From Mactra quadrangularis (Eukaryota; Mollusca; Bivalvia; Venerida; Mactridae): DNA of 64,000 nt. The DNA lies in the NCBI GenBank assembly GCA_025267735.1, contig CM046296.1, forward strand, positions 25,942,464 through 26,006,463, written 5' to 3'. Of this stretch, positions 42,061 to 52,905 are shown piece by piece; within the stretch, counting starts at the first letter, position 1, and each line of letters starts with the position of its first letter. The notes beneath the pieces are model-generated. The model was given only the letters and a program-made list of their open reading frames with translations, had not been told where the DNA came from and searched no databases. Made by a program: the position numbers and the translations under genes.

Positions 42061-42991
42061 GTAAGCAATACAATAACGTACATTGAATGGTGAAAGGAAA
42101 TGTTTAACTCATAGTTTACTCGGAGTTTAACGTATTTGAACATTAAAAATACTCAGCTGAAACCTTGTGTTACCAAGCTATAAACAAATAAATATGGGGG
42201 AAATTGTGTTTGAACTTTAAAGGGTCAGCACGCTGAGCAATATATCAGACGAAGTGTTATAGTGTTATTTTAAATTAGTTTAACAGGAACAACAGTCATT
42301 GTAAACATATTGATAATGCATTCGTGAAATTAAATTTAATGGTATCTGTGAAATAATTTGTACTTGCATTAAATTTGGTTGTTGATCAACGGATTGTCTC
42401 TCTTTATGTCCGTTGTATGAGTAGAGAAACTAAAGATAACGTGAATAAATTCAACGGAAATTGTTCACTATTGCTAGGATCAGCTGTTTGATCAAGTTTT
42501 ATAAAACTATGTATAGAGTGTTGATTGGTTTTAGGAAATGTGCAATGTGTGTTTATCTTTTTTCCCGTACGTTGTAAATTATAGAAAAAAGCACTAATAC
42601 TTGAATAACGAAACAGACAACATAGCATCTGAAATAAATGGAGTAAAACTCGATCATAGCGAATCCAAGTGTTTTCTTTGTAAATCAGTGCTGTGGGCAC
42701 CTTGAAGTATAAAAATACATAAATAAAAAACAACTCAGCAACAGCAAGTAGCGTTGTCTGGCTAAAGTGGCTGTAATAAAGAGGTAGTTGGTATTTACAT
42801 TTAATTTCAAGTCGGCTGAACATGTATATGGAAACAAATATTATAAACTGCATTTTTTATTGAGCTGCGGGGGACATGGTAATGCTGGGTGATTATTACC
42901 GTGATGTAACCATCAAAGTACTTTTATAAATGAGTGCTTAGAAAAGTGTTAAAGTAACTTTAAAGTGAAATATACCATTTACTCGTTTCAG
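42061..42991. other. Region upstream of the receptor's first coding exon
   Basis: Must contain part of a 5' intron if the acceptor at 42990-42991 is used. A 149-codon minus-strand frame at 42404-42853 starts with ATG and is unusually long for this window, but it has no recognisable domain and may be LINE-derived or chance. No promoter element could be assigned. Confidence 0.35.
42978..42991 (+). other. Probable 3' splice site before the first coding exon
   Basis: A pyrimidine-rich run ends in tttcag at 42991, only 18 nt before the receptor's start codon. This suggests that the 5' UTR begins in one or more upstream non-coding exons, common for receptor genes. No donor partner could be picked out, so transcript data would be needed to place the promoter. 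Confidence 0.5.
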
Positions 42992-43009
42992 ATACAAGCT
43001 ACATAAACC

Positions 43010-43218
43010 ATGGATAACCTAACCGTTTCAACGATGAGTTCAAGTGTGAACAATACAACAATGCCACTGGTTGGGAATCAGTTTTTAAATATGAGTAAAA
43101 TTGACATATTATTATTAGTGGCTCCCCAAGTTGTGTTAATCGACAGAATTATCTCCCCTATATGGTATATAATTGGATTAATAGGAAACCCCATCTCAGC
43201 TGTGATTTGGCTGTCAAG
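43010..43218 (+). CDS. Class A GPCR, coding exon 1 (residues 1-69 and part of 70)
   Basis: Start codon in strong context (aaaccATGG). The exon encodes a short extracellular N-terminus with N-glycosylation sequons at N3, N14, N15 and N27, then transmembrane helix 1 with the conserved GN motif (N60 = position 1.50). The exon ends in a consensus donor, AAG|GTAAGA at 43218/43219, leaving two bases (AG) of codon 70, so intron 1 is phase 2. It joins in frame with the exon at 50954, restoring an Arg codon. Overall product: a 379-residue plasma-membrane receptor expected to signal through heterotrimeric G proteins. The peptide-receptor branch is most likely from the TM5-TM7 style, but the ligand cannot be named. 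Confidence 0.92.
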
Positions 43219-43242
43219 GTAAGAATATATATATTTAAATAC

Positions 43243-43345
43243 TGGGTTAAACGCCGTGTCATAACAATTTTAGGTTATTTTACGTCATCTAGCGCACCTA
43301 ACCTACCATAACTGGACCCTTGTTTATAACATGTTCTCACATTAT
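43243..43345 (-). mobile_element. SINE family A fragment (tail side)
   Basis: 'gggttaaacgccgtgtcat', 'ctagcgcacctaacctacc' and 'ggacccttgtttataac' match the tail and distal body of family A on the minus strand. The head is missing. It begins 25 nt after the receptor's exon 1 donor. Confidence 0.8.
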
Positions 43346-45445
43346 GTTTAAGTAACTGCACGTGACAACAAGTCGATGTAACAATAAGTTCATGTTTTGT
43401 ACTATTAACATGATTTAGGATATAGGAAACCTGAGTTCCAATCAAACCAAGGGCTGTGTCAGTTTCATTAAACAAGACGTGCACCTCCTGTGTAACCCCT
43501 GGCAGTGACTCGGTTGTCCAAGGAGGAATATTTGTTTTTTGATTAGTTATTATGCGCGCGCTCTAGGCTCGAACATATAATGTTGGATTCATTGAGCAAG
43601 GACCACGTCACGAATGTTCCACTCAACATTTTAATAGATAAGAGCAAATACAATGTCATAAGAAACTCTAACGCAGATTAGAGACTAACAGCGTCCAACA
43701 CAGAGAAAATATAACACACCTAAAACATATTATGTATCCAACAGTCATAAATAATATATCTCATTTAAAAGCTAATTCTAATTTCTAGCTTTGATATAAA
43801 TATCAACAAGCCAATTTCTTCGGTAATATCTCAATTACTGCAATTGATTATATATTCCGTACAGTCAATATACAAGCTTAAAAATTTAATCAGAAAATAA
43901 GTAAGTTATATAAAAACATCATTGATTATTGACAGGTGTATTAATATATAGAATAAATCAACAAGTAAACACAGCTGTTTTAATATCTACAAGTTTATAT
44001 TAAGATAAACAAGACTAAATACAAGTAATCACGGCAGAACATGCACTTAATAATACCCTCTTGAAAACTATAAGCAGTTCATGGCTTAAATGTTGTACAA
44101 AATAAATTACTTCAGATCATGCAACCAACTTATTCATTTTTAATAAGTCTACAGCACAGGGCATTGGTAAAGCACTGATGCAACATTATTGTATATATTG
44201 TGTATTCGGATCAAAGAATATGCTGAATATATCGTTACATGGTCAGGCCAGCAAATAAACCTTTAGTCTACGAATTTAGTGAGTGTCTTTAGTGAATTCT
44301 AGTTCGAAACAACCATAACTTTTTTTTAGCAACAAAATTTCTACAAACAAGATATAGTGCTAGCTGTTAAAATGACCTGTCCGGGCAACCACTTTCATAT
44401 CCTGATTTCATATATTGCACATCTGAACTTTTTCTATTGCTTTCCCAATGAAACCTCACGTTTTGACCCCTTCGAGGACAGTCTTTCATAACCAGTCCTA
44501 GCAGGATCATTTTTATATTTTCTTCTTTGAAAATCTCATCTCACAAAAACTATCTATCAGGCACTAACAAGAAATTCACCCCCTCTCATGCATTTTAAGC
44601 TGACATGGTCTAGTCTCAGTTAACGCACCTCAAGTCTTAGTCTCCTACCAAGGTATGACTAAATCTAATGGAAGATAGATAAGTAAACTAGATATTAGTT
44701 GGTTGCTTTCTATAAAGTTTCAGCAAAATCGGTTAATATATCACAGGTGTTGCGGGTAATAGTCTAAAAGATAGATTTCTTTGTAAATATACGACGACCT
44801 TTGAACTTTGAAAGCAAATTTGTTATAAGCATATCGACATGTAACACTGAAGTGAAATTTACAAATGTTTCAGCTTAACTAAGATAAATTGACTCAAGAC
44901 AAATTGACACATCATTGTTAAATATTTAATTTAAAGCTTTGTAAGTAATTTAGTGTAGAAATGTAGCAATGTTTGGCTGTAAAATAAATTGTTTTCCTCC
45001 GTTTATGAACTTGTAGTTTTGTACAGTATAAGAGTACAGTTTATAAATTTTGATTAAGTGTTATTTAAGTGTTGTTACTTTTTAATGAACATGTTATGTA
45101 TTGCGGCACTCCTAGAGCGGTCGTGTATTATTTAGATTTGAAAACTAAACTTCATATCGCTCTCATATCAGTGCAATTGAACGGGCAGCACATTATTTAT
45201 TCAAGTAACGTATGTATCTTGTTACAAACAAATGAAATAGAAAAAGTATAATCAGTCAGGCAACACCAAACACCTACACACCACTCTCATACAGTCTCTC
45301 TCGCAATGAAACAGACACCTATTTTACCTTTAAATATATGGAGCTAATCGACAGGAATGACTGATCCAAGACTGGAAAATAACGATCCTCAAAACTTCTA
45401 TTAAATAACATTTAAATGTTAAAACTTTTACTGACTGTATAGTAT

Positions 45446-45838
45446 CAATCTCCGTAAACAGATATCCTGTAGCGCATTGTCGTACAGGATCTCTACTATC
45501 TCAATGGAGGGTCACGTCGAGATGACCTTTATGTCGACTAATCAATGCGTAGCTTTCATCTAGACGAAACACTATTAATAACATTTTGATTTTGTAATTT
45601 CTATTTTTAGAACAAGGTTTGCAAGCTATTTAACAGCGGTATTTTTCACAGTCTGCGATTGGACGGCTCATTTCAAATTACGTGACGTAGACGATATAAA
45701 CAAGTTACTAATTATAACAATTTCGTCATGAATATGATGAGAAAAGGTCACCTGAACGTGACCCTCGTTTGAAAAATGAGAGATCTAAATCAGCTCGTAG
45801 GCGAGCGGAAAATTTTAGATCGGGTTTAAATCAGATTG
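45446..45838 (+). mobile_element. Non-autonomous MULE-like MITE, copy 1 (393 bp)
   Basis: Inverted homologue of 60674-61070. Both ends begin CAATCT (left caatctccgtaaac, right complement caatctgatttaaac). Inside lies a second inverted pair, gagggtcacgtcgagatgacc-like near 45507 and its complement near 45755. Flanks gtatagtat (45437-45445) and gtatggtat (45839-45847) are a 9-bp duplication with one mismatch. A 9-bp duplication with a small terminal repeat is typical of Mutator-like elements. No transposase is encoded. It lies in intron 1 of the receptor. Confidence 0.85.
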
Positions 45839-46104
45839 GTATGGTATCGGACATACGTATCGCTTCTCTTTGTATCTGTACGTATGTTTTGTATAAAAAA
45901 CGATTGAACTATTCACAGAGTCCGCTTTTTATGGAATCTATATGAGATCATCCATTAGCCACTGTCCACGTCATTGTTATTTTATGGGAGCATTGAATAA
46001 GTAATGGTCATTTATAAAATACTAGGGCAAACTTCATCACGGTGTTTCAAGAAACTAATGACATAAAACGTTCCGGAAATTGCCACCTTACTTCATAGTA
46101 TTGA

Positions 46105-46135
46105 CAGAACGGAACGGAACCAATGCGTTTTAAAT
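46105..46135 (-). mobile_element. Possible LINE 3' stub with (GAACG)n tail
   Basis: cagaacggaacggaacc at 46104-46121 followed by aatgcgttttaaatc. Similar in arrangement to the stub at 42.0 kb, but the polyadenylation-like motif is degraded, so this is the weakest of the set. Confidence 0.35.
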
Positions 46136-46424
46136 CTAGACAGTAATGGTGACAGTATGTTACTATAAATTCCGTACTCCGGATACAAGAAACATCTTTT
46201 TTCTTCCTACAGATTGTAAAAACCAAGGTCTACATTTGTAAACAAATATATATCGGTGAGAATACCATCCGTAGTTTGTATTTGACCAAAGCATTCGTGG
46301 ACATAATTGTTTTAACTTACAAAGATCTATCTCATGTAACTTTTAGCAAGCATTGATCGTAATTAACTGCAAAATTGATTAAAAACAGTACTAACTATAT
46401 ATAAGGAAAGTAGATGGGAATAAA

Positions 46425-46641
46425 CTGTAGTGCACTCAACCCCCTGTCCCAAAAAACAATCCATCTAGTTTCTTCTAGATTTTCTAGATTTGATATTACT
46501 GTCAGTGCGCAAAGATTAACCCCGATGATTTAAATACACGATATTTACACGTACATGTACATACACGTACATTTACCATTTGTGAATACAGAAAAACTGC
46601 CGATAGTATTGAAATCAGCGGGGTTAATACATGCACTACTG
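46425..46641. mobile_element. Foldback MITE with nested inverted repeats
   Basis: Outer ends ctgtagtgca (46425-) and tgcactactg (-46641) are inverted, followed inward by aacccc/ggggtt. A second inner pair, attaaccccgatgattt near 46517 and its complement near 46612, folds inside. Repeats of 'acacgtacat' fill part of the centre. No transposase frame; target duplication not resolved. Confidence 0.65.
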
Positions 46642-48088
46642 TCTGTTGAATTAATTCATCAGTATCAATTCATGATATTAAGGTATAAAGTAACCACTAT
46701 GGTACAATTTATTTAACTTATATCGCGATATCTTTGTTCAAGCAGAGGCTCTAGTCATGTGATTATTAACAATCTTGTCTCATTTTGATAATTTCCATTG
46801 ACAACAAGTTAGTTCCGTTAAAATGACAAATGTCTATATTATGTACGACCGTCGTCTTGACAATGTCTTAGGCTTTTCCTGAATAATACGCATGGCTGTA
46901 CTTTGCCCGGCGAAGTGACTACTAAGACATATTGTCTAATATTTACATTTGTCGCTGTGTGATTCTTACATATGTTTACTTGATAAATCGCCTGTAGAAT
47001 ATATGTTTTCTGTACAAATAATGATATTTATATGTCTGGTCTACAAGGTCTTCACACATGGTCTGATGTTATGAATTTGTTTCTTTAATTCTATACAACC
47101 TCAGACTTAAACCTGATGCAATTCACATGTGTGGATTTATTAATGACTTTAGAATGTATGAAATATGAGGGTTGTGTTTCATGTATTAGAAAATTATGTG
47201 CAAACATAGCAGAAAGAGCGACAGTCAACAACACAAACCACTCAGCAAAACAGCAAAATGGAAGATTTTTGTTTATTTTTAAGCTCTTATGAAAGAGATC
47301 CCGCAAGAAAACGAAAACACGAACCTTACTTCAATTCAGTCATAAGTATTATTAGTTTGTATTATTATTTACGTCAAAGAATACCTTAGAGGAAAAATAT
47401 AACTGACGGATTTAGCAATATGAATTTAAAAATGTATAAAACAACATGATTTCACATTTTAATAACTGCACAATTGTTTTTATACCTTAACATTATATTG
47501 AAGACATAATGTTGTATCGGCTTATTCCTGAGAATCAGAGAAATAATTCACATTTCTTGTGTCTTTTCTTTAAATATCTCAATATTAAGATATTGATCTA
47601 ACATTGGAAACAGTTTACACATGTATGTAATTAATCCAAAATGCACAGATTTTCAATCCATAAGTTAAATATTTGAATTCATAATTTCATAATTTTCCAT
47701 TTTTATATAAACATAAATTAAAAAACAACACACTTCAATAAAATTAAACTATAAACAAATTCAACGTACAGTAATGTATACAAGACCCCGTGATCCACAT
47801 GAATCTCGTGCACAACTACTTCTCCGAGCGTAGATTATATACATGTACATTATTGTACTCATTCATTAAAAATGTACCTTTTTCCTTCATGTTTATTTTT
47901 TGTTTGATGTTTGTAGCAGACGTCTTCTGAATATTTTTAAATTTCATATTTCAAAATATGATTACTGCAAAGTAAAAATGTAATAACTTTGTTTCTTAGT
48001 TATTTAATTTTAATACTGACGTATTTTCTGTCTTCAAAATACAAGTTTACACGACGGGAAATATATTGTCAATTTTCTTCGTTGTTAA

Positions 48089-48369
48089 TATTGTTTTGGT
48101 TTTGAGTTATACGTCGTGCAACACAAATTATTGTCATTTAAGACGGCCAGTTCACCTAACACAGATTTCCTGGGTTATTTTCAACAACCAGTAGTAATAT
48201 TCCCTTCCACTTGGCCAGCAACTTCTCAATATACCTTATTAATGAAGGAAAATTAAATTATTGCCATTATTTCATGTAATGGTGTAACAAGCCCGATAAG
48301 ACTCGAACCAGCGGGCACTAGAATCGCAATCCTGAGTGAAGCGTCTTGCACCACTGACCAATTCCACTC
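48089..48369 (-). mobile_element. SINE family A, old diverged copy
   Basis: Matches family A throughout on the minus strand ('gttcacctaacacag', 'cccttccacttggccagcaacttctc' in two parts, 'gataagactcgaacc'), with many substitutions. The tRNA-like head occupies the right end. Its tail stem arms have drifted to ccgtc/gacg. Confidence 0.75.
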
Positions 48370-48535
48370 TATGGTTCTATTATATGATGATGTTCAGTCT
48401 AAGAATCTAATGACATAAAATTATAACAATGTTGTTGAAAGAGTTTTGAATATATAGTCCCCTAGGAACCCAACGTTGAAGCTATTACTAAGTACATTAG
48501 CCCATATAATACCGACAACTATTCTGCTTGATACA

Positions 48536-48663
48536 AAGGTAGGTGGATGAATGGCTGAAGAAAACATTTCATGACCAGAAGATATACAAGTCCTGCTAGT
48601 AAAAGAATCTAGTCAATGACCCCTGGATGAATTATCAGTCGCGCTACCTATTGAGCACACAGG
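48536..48663 (-). mobile_element. SINE family B fragment (head side), diverged
   Basis: 'tttcatgaccag', 'caatgacccctggatgaa' and 'cgcgctacctattgagc' align with the family B head on the minus strand. Heavily diverged. Confidence 0.55.
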
Positions 48664-49082
48664 GAAGGTAAAATTATATGTCTGTTAGTTAAACTGAACA
48701 ATAAAAAGATGTTTCTTAGTTGTTGATACTATATCATACTATCATGTCATCTAAATTTGATTATGTTTCTTATACAACTCTTCCTTCCTTGTTTAAAAGA
48801 CAACGAATAATAAACCAACAATCATCAAATTTTTATAGCACAAGTATCCCCAGTAATAACACCTATGAATTTTATTAGTGAACAGTTTTCTTGTTTAAAT
48901 TCAATAATGTTTCTCACTAGCATTCTGCGATGCACCTGTGTACATTTCTTATTTTAGCAAAACTAGTCAGTACAGTATGCACAGTTTTAGAAATTCGATT
49001 CTACTGCTTAACTATTTAAAAAGTACGCCACGTATCTTATGCTATTTATATAACACGTAATTGTAAGCAGTAAAAATCAATG

Positions 49083-49160
49083 TTTCTAGCTGGGATCGAA
49101 CTAGAGACCCTCCAAATAGCCAACACTTTACTACTTCGACAATCGACATAAAAGCTAGCT
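49083..49160 (-). mobile_element. tRNA-like head of an unassigned SINE or tRNA pseudogene
   Basis: On the minus strand a B-box-like agttcgatccc lies near 49086-49100, with a tRNA-sized upstream arm ending 'cttttatgtcgattgtcg'. The acceptor stem does not pair well, so it is not called as a tRNA gene. Confidence 0.4.
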
Positions 49161-49559
49161 TAAAGTTGAATAAGTGCTAGGCTACTAGCGCCGTATATGA
49201 TAGTCAACAACCTTGCAAATTGGCCCTACAAAGAAGTTAAGTAACATTTTAAAGCTGTCATCTATCAAAAAAGTCTAAATCATTAAACACCATCTATTCC
49301 TGTGGCGAAACTCGGCAAATATTTAACATTATCTTTGACCCACACAGTGGTAAGGTCTGGATTATCAGTTCCAATTGATTTATCTAAATATATGAACTTA
49401 ACATAGGTTTACATGTCGGCTTACTGGATGTCATTAGAGTTAACACGATGTTAGAATGAAGCCAATTATTCTAATCTTTATGATAATTTTAATCCTGTGT
49501 GTATCTTTTAATCAATGGACGATTCACAGTTTTTAAGTGAACAAACAAATGAGTTCATG

Positions 49560-49706
49560 TACGGCTGTTGTCAATCACTAACGGTTATATGCGCCTAGAA
49601 ACTGGTTAAAAGCTAAATTCTGAAATCCAACCTTCCAGGAGCGGTGATTAGGTTGACTGGCCGCCTTGATATGATCTATACAATGTGTTTTACCTCAAAT
49701 CCAAAC
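49560..49706 (+). mobile_element. SINE family B fragment (distal body and tail), diverged
   Basis: 'gtcaatcactaacggttatatgcgc' (in two parts), 'aaccttccaggagcggtgattagg' (in two parts) and 'ggttgactggccgcc' match family B on the + strand. The head is missing. Confidence 0.6.
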
Positions 49707-50953
49707 ATGAAAATTGAGAACAAGAAAAAATGATAATGTATTCAAAACGAAAGTCGGATGATACAAACTATCAGCCAGCGTATACTTAAAATTTCAGCTT
49801 AGCTAGTCTAAACACGTTGGTTTTTAACAAAAACTTCTTGTCGATGGGTGTCTGTCGTCCTTCAGTCAGCACTTTATCGAACGTTTTTGCGAGTTAAACA
49901 AAGATTGTTCAATAAAAGGCATGGCGAGTATGCCAGAGGAATAAAAAAACACACACATTTTAAATGGCTTCTCATCTTCGCACTAGAGCATAAAAAGTGG
50001 AATTTCTGATTTGGTCTATGGACATGTTAAGGCACTTCAAGGATATCTATGAATAAAGCATACATAAACAAATTGAATTATAACCCTTAATTTAGTATTC
50101 ATTAAATTGGGCAATGAGACGCAAGTAATACTATATTCCTGATAAAATTGACAATTCTATATTTGCAGCTAGGATGTAACATCTACCATGACTTACCTAA
50201 TGTAATTAGAGAGAAATGTTCCGTCAGCGAAAAGCCAATCGAAAGTAATTGCATTAGCGAAGTGAACAACAAAAAATTGTAACACTCCTTGGAGCGCTAA
50301 AAGATTAAGCAATAATATGAAAATGACTTAATTAAGGCGTGTTAAACTTGCAGTAAAGCACAAGGTTGTTTCATTGCAAGTGTTCCATTTTGTGAAAATT
50401 AGTCTAAGAAGTCATGCCGACAAATCGATTAAAAAACTTCTAAAGTGCACTTTCAACTTCTAGAATATACAGTTCTATGTCTAACGAATATGATATTCAT
50501 GTTTAAACTAGGCAATATCACAAATAAAACTTGCACATCGTTAACATGACCAACAGTTTGTTTAGAGACTTCATTTCTGTAGAATTAATCCGAAATCACT
50601 GACTTAGTAAAGTTTAAGTATAAATAACAATACCAACTAATTTTGTTGTAAGGATGAAATATGGTTTCTTTATTAAGAGGAATCCCATAAATGTCCTTAT
50701 TAGTTAATGTTTCTAGTACACCGGCCACGTTGCTAGGCAAGCAACTGTTGTTCGAATATCGTAGGCGAATGCCCACGGTTTCCATGTGACCAATAGTGAC
50801 CGGCACATACAAATTTTGTATATTATCACTTTGTTTGTATAATTGATAGGCTGAGAATGTTCCAGTCATCTTAGTTTTGACCACCCCGTAAGGTTTACTT
50901 TTAATCTTTTATAACAGGCAATTAAACGTTTTACTCTGTTTTTCTACTTACAG

Positions 50954-51131
50954 GAAAATCTGCAAGACCAATTCTTCTGCAGTATATTTTGGTTCACTGG
51001 CCATAGTTGAGACAATATTTCTGTTGTTACATTTCATCTCGGAACTAGAAAACGCCTGGGGAGTGACAACATACCATATAAAGAATGCTTGTGAAGTGTT
51101 CAATGTGTTTTACTACACGCCTCAGTATATG
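50954..51131 (+). CDS. Class A GPCR, coding exon 2 (residues 70-129)
   Basis: Acceptor cttacag at 50953; the first base completes the split Arg codon. The exon encodes intracellular loop 1, TM2 (LAxxE: E89 stands where class A receptors usually have Asp 2.50), extracellular loop 1 and most of TM3, including C116, the 3.25 cysteine. It ends ATG|GTTTGT at 51131/51132 in phase 0. The distance from C116 to R141 of the ERY motif across the next junction is exactly 25 residues, as expected for 3.25 to 3.50, which strongly supports the splice choice. Confidence 0.92.
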
Positions 51132-51141
51132 GTTTGTTTTT

Positions 51142-52905
51142 ATAACATAACATAACATATTCTTTATTTGGCATCAAATATACTATTTATAGCCAATACA
51201 AAAGTAATATTACAAATACATGGTACCAGGCGTGTATTTACACGATACAAAAAAACAAAAACAAAATTACAGTCAGAGAAGTTTAGATACAACTTACAAC
51301 AATGATCATTATTAATTCAGTTATACACTATATAAAGTTTTATGTTGTCCTGTGCTTAAAAGCAAAATATAAAAATTTCGAAATGTTAATAATAAGTTTT
51401 TTATTTTTTGTAGACATAAGGTTTTCAAATTTTTGTAAAGTAGGCCAAGTGCAATAATAAGCAGGTAGATATAGTTTTCTTAGATTTACATGTTTAGGGC
51501 ATATGAGTAAAAAATGGTATTCTGTTTCTGGGATATTCATATTGCATTGTTGACATATTCTATTTTCTGTTGGTATTCCTTGATGTCTACCTTGTTCTAT
51601 AGCTAGGGAGTGTGCTGACAGTCTAAATTGTGTATAGGCTATTCTAAATTTGTTTACATTTAAATACCCAAAGTAATCTTCACATATGAATTCATGTTTA
51701 AAGAGGCTATAATAGTGAAGTCTAGATGAATTGTTGATATTACTATACCATGATTGTTTAAAAATATCTAAAATTCTTGTTTTAATTACAGAGTAATTGA
51801 TCATATTGACATCTTGGCTAAGCCATAGTACAGAAAGACCTATATCGTTTAGGAGTGATTTTATATGATAAGCCCAGTTGTTTCCCCATTTATAGTTAAC
51901 ATTTAAGTCAGCATCTGTTTTCAACATGGAATAAATTTGTTTTATTAATGAAGTGTCCTTTGATTTAAGTATTTTAATCCAGTATTTAATCAAAATAAGC
52001 TTATGGTGAATATTCATTGGATATCGTCCGACCTCACCGTATAAACCATCTAGATTAGTTGATTTTCTAACACAGAGGATTTTGCGTAAAAATTTACAGT
52101 GGATTTGTTCTATGTTTTTACAATCATTATTTCCGATAACTTCGGCACCATAGTTTAATATTGATCCCACTAGACAATCAAATAATTTACATTTTTCGAG
52201 TATATCTAACTCAACTTGATTACATATTATAAATACATTATGTAAAGCAAACAAAGATTTTTGTGCTAGTTGTTTTTGGGTTCTATTTAAATGACCATTT
52301 TTAAATAGATGGAGACCTAGATATTTATAGGATTGTACAATTTGTAGTTTTTTGTCATCAAAGATAAAATCATGTGTGGTGTGTCGTCCAGTCTCAAAAA
52401 TCATAACTTTAGATTTTTCAGTATTGACTTTTAACCCCCAAGTGTTACAATATGCATATAGGTTATTTAATAGGGATTGGAGTGCTTCAGGTGTATGAGC
52501 AAATAAAACTGTATCGTCAGCAAAAAGTATTATAAATAATTTCATTTCATTTAATGAAAAAAGACCATCTATGTTACCATCTAAATTATTTAGGATATCA
52601 TTTACGAAATATAAAAACAAAAGAGTAGAACTTGGATCACCTTGTTTGACCCCAATATTAGAATCAAAGTATGTAGACGAAGTGCCATTATACCTGACGG
52701 TCGCTTTAACTGTTTTATACATACACTTAATGGCATCAATGAACTTGGAACTGACTTGTTCATTGATAAGTTTTTGGAAGATATATGATCTATCCAATTT
52801 ATCAAAACATTTTTCAAAGTCGATAAAAGCACAATATAGTTTTTTGCGTGAATTAAGTGTTTTAGATATAACAGAATGTAATAAAAATAAACAATCTACA
52901 GTTTA
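51142..52905 (-). mobile_element. 5'-truncated non-LTR retrotransposon, CR1/L2-like, antisense in intron 2
   Basis: On the minus strand, reverse-transcriptase homology begins abruptly near 52902, the RT frame runs to a stop at 51340-51342, and a 3' UTR of about 180 nt leads to an AATAAA-containing end and an (ATGTT)n-type tail at 51142-51158. Loss of the endonuclease and N-terminal RT region together with a complete 3' end is the usual result of incomplete target-primed reverse transcription. A target duplication could not be read with confidence. Clade assignment (CR1/L2 group) rests on the 'TVD-LF-LHS' and FADD motif style plus the tandem tail and is tentative. Confidence 0.88.
51340..52902 (-). 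CDS. Reverse transcriptase fragment, 5'-truncated ORF2
   Basis: About 520 codons are open without a stop or frameshift; there is no genuine start codon because the 5' part is missing. In order: a TVDCLFLLHS-type block at the truncated edge, FIDFEKCFD (the first catalytic Asp motif), GVKQGDP, then FADDTVLFAH with the catalytic Asp pair. These are followed by the thumb region (NTWGLKVN-EKSK) and a C-terminal C-x2-C-x9-H-x4-C cluster (zf-RVT-like) some 70 residues before the end. The retained frame suggests a recent insertion. It cannot encode a full retrotransposition protein, since the endonuclease domain and ORF1 are absent. Confidence 0.9.
   Translation of the reverse strand, partial: TVDCLFLLHSVISKTLNSRKKLYCAFIDFEKCFDKLDRSYIFQKLINEQVSSKFIDAIKCMYKTVKATVRYNGTSSTYFDSNIGVKQGDPSSTLLFLYFVNDILNNLDGNIDGLFSLNEMKLFIILFADDTVLFAHTPEALQSLLNNLYAYCNTWGLKVNTEKSKVMIFETGRHTTHDFIFDDKKLQIVQSYKYLGLHLFKNGHLNRTQKQLAQKSLFALHNVFIICNQVELDILEKCKLFDCLVGSILNYGAEVIGNNDCKNIEQIHCKFLRKILCVRKSTNLDGLYGEVGRYPMNIHHKLILIKYWIKILKSKDTSLIKQIYSMLKTDADLNVNYKWGNNWAYHIKSLLNDIGLSVLWLSQDVNMINYSVIKTRILDIFKQSWYSNINNSSRLHYYSLFKHEFICEDYFGYLNVNKFRIAYTQFRLSAHSLAIEQGRHQGIPTENRICQQCNMNIPETEYHFLLICPKHVNLRKLYLPAYYCTWPTLQKFENLMSTKNKKLIINISKFLYFAFKHRTT

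Larger units (their letters stand above)
43219..50953 (+). other. GPCR intron 1 (7.7 kb)
   Basis: GT-AG intron (gtaaga donor, ctacttacag acceptor). It contains a family A SINE fragment 25 nt inside the donor end, two MITEs (45.4 and 46.4 kb), a LINE 3' stub, a decayed family A SINE and three further tRNA-head or SINE fragments. The rest is AT-rich with no recognisable coding. A 99-codon minus-strand frame at 50585-50884 is described under findings. Confidence 0.85.

Noticed and set aside
44330..44770. Possible LINE or Penelope fragment
   Set aside because: A phrase resembling common transposon 3' sequence (cagcaaaatcgg) is present, but no frame, tail or duplicated ends could be found.
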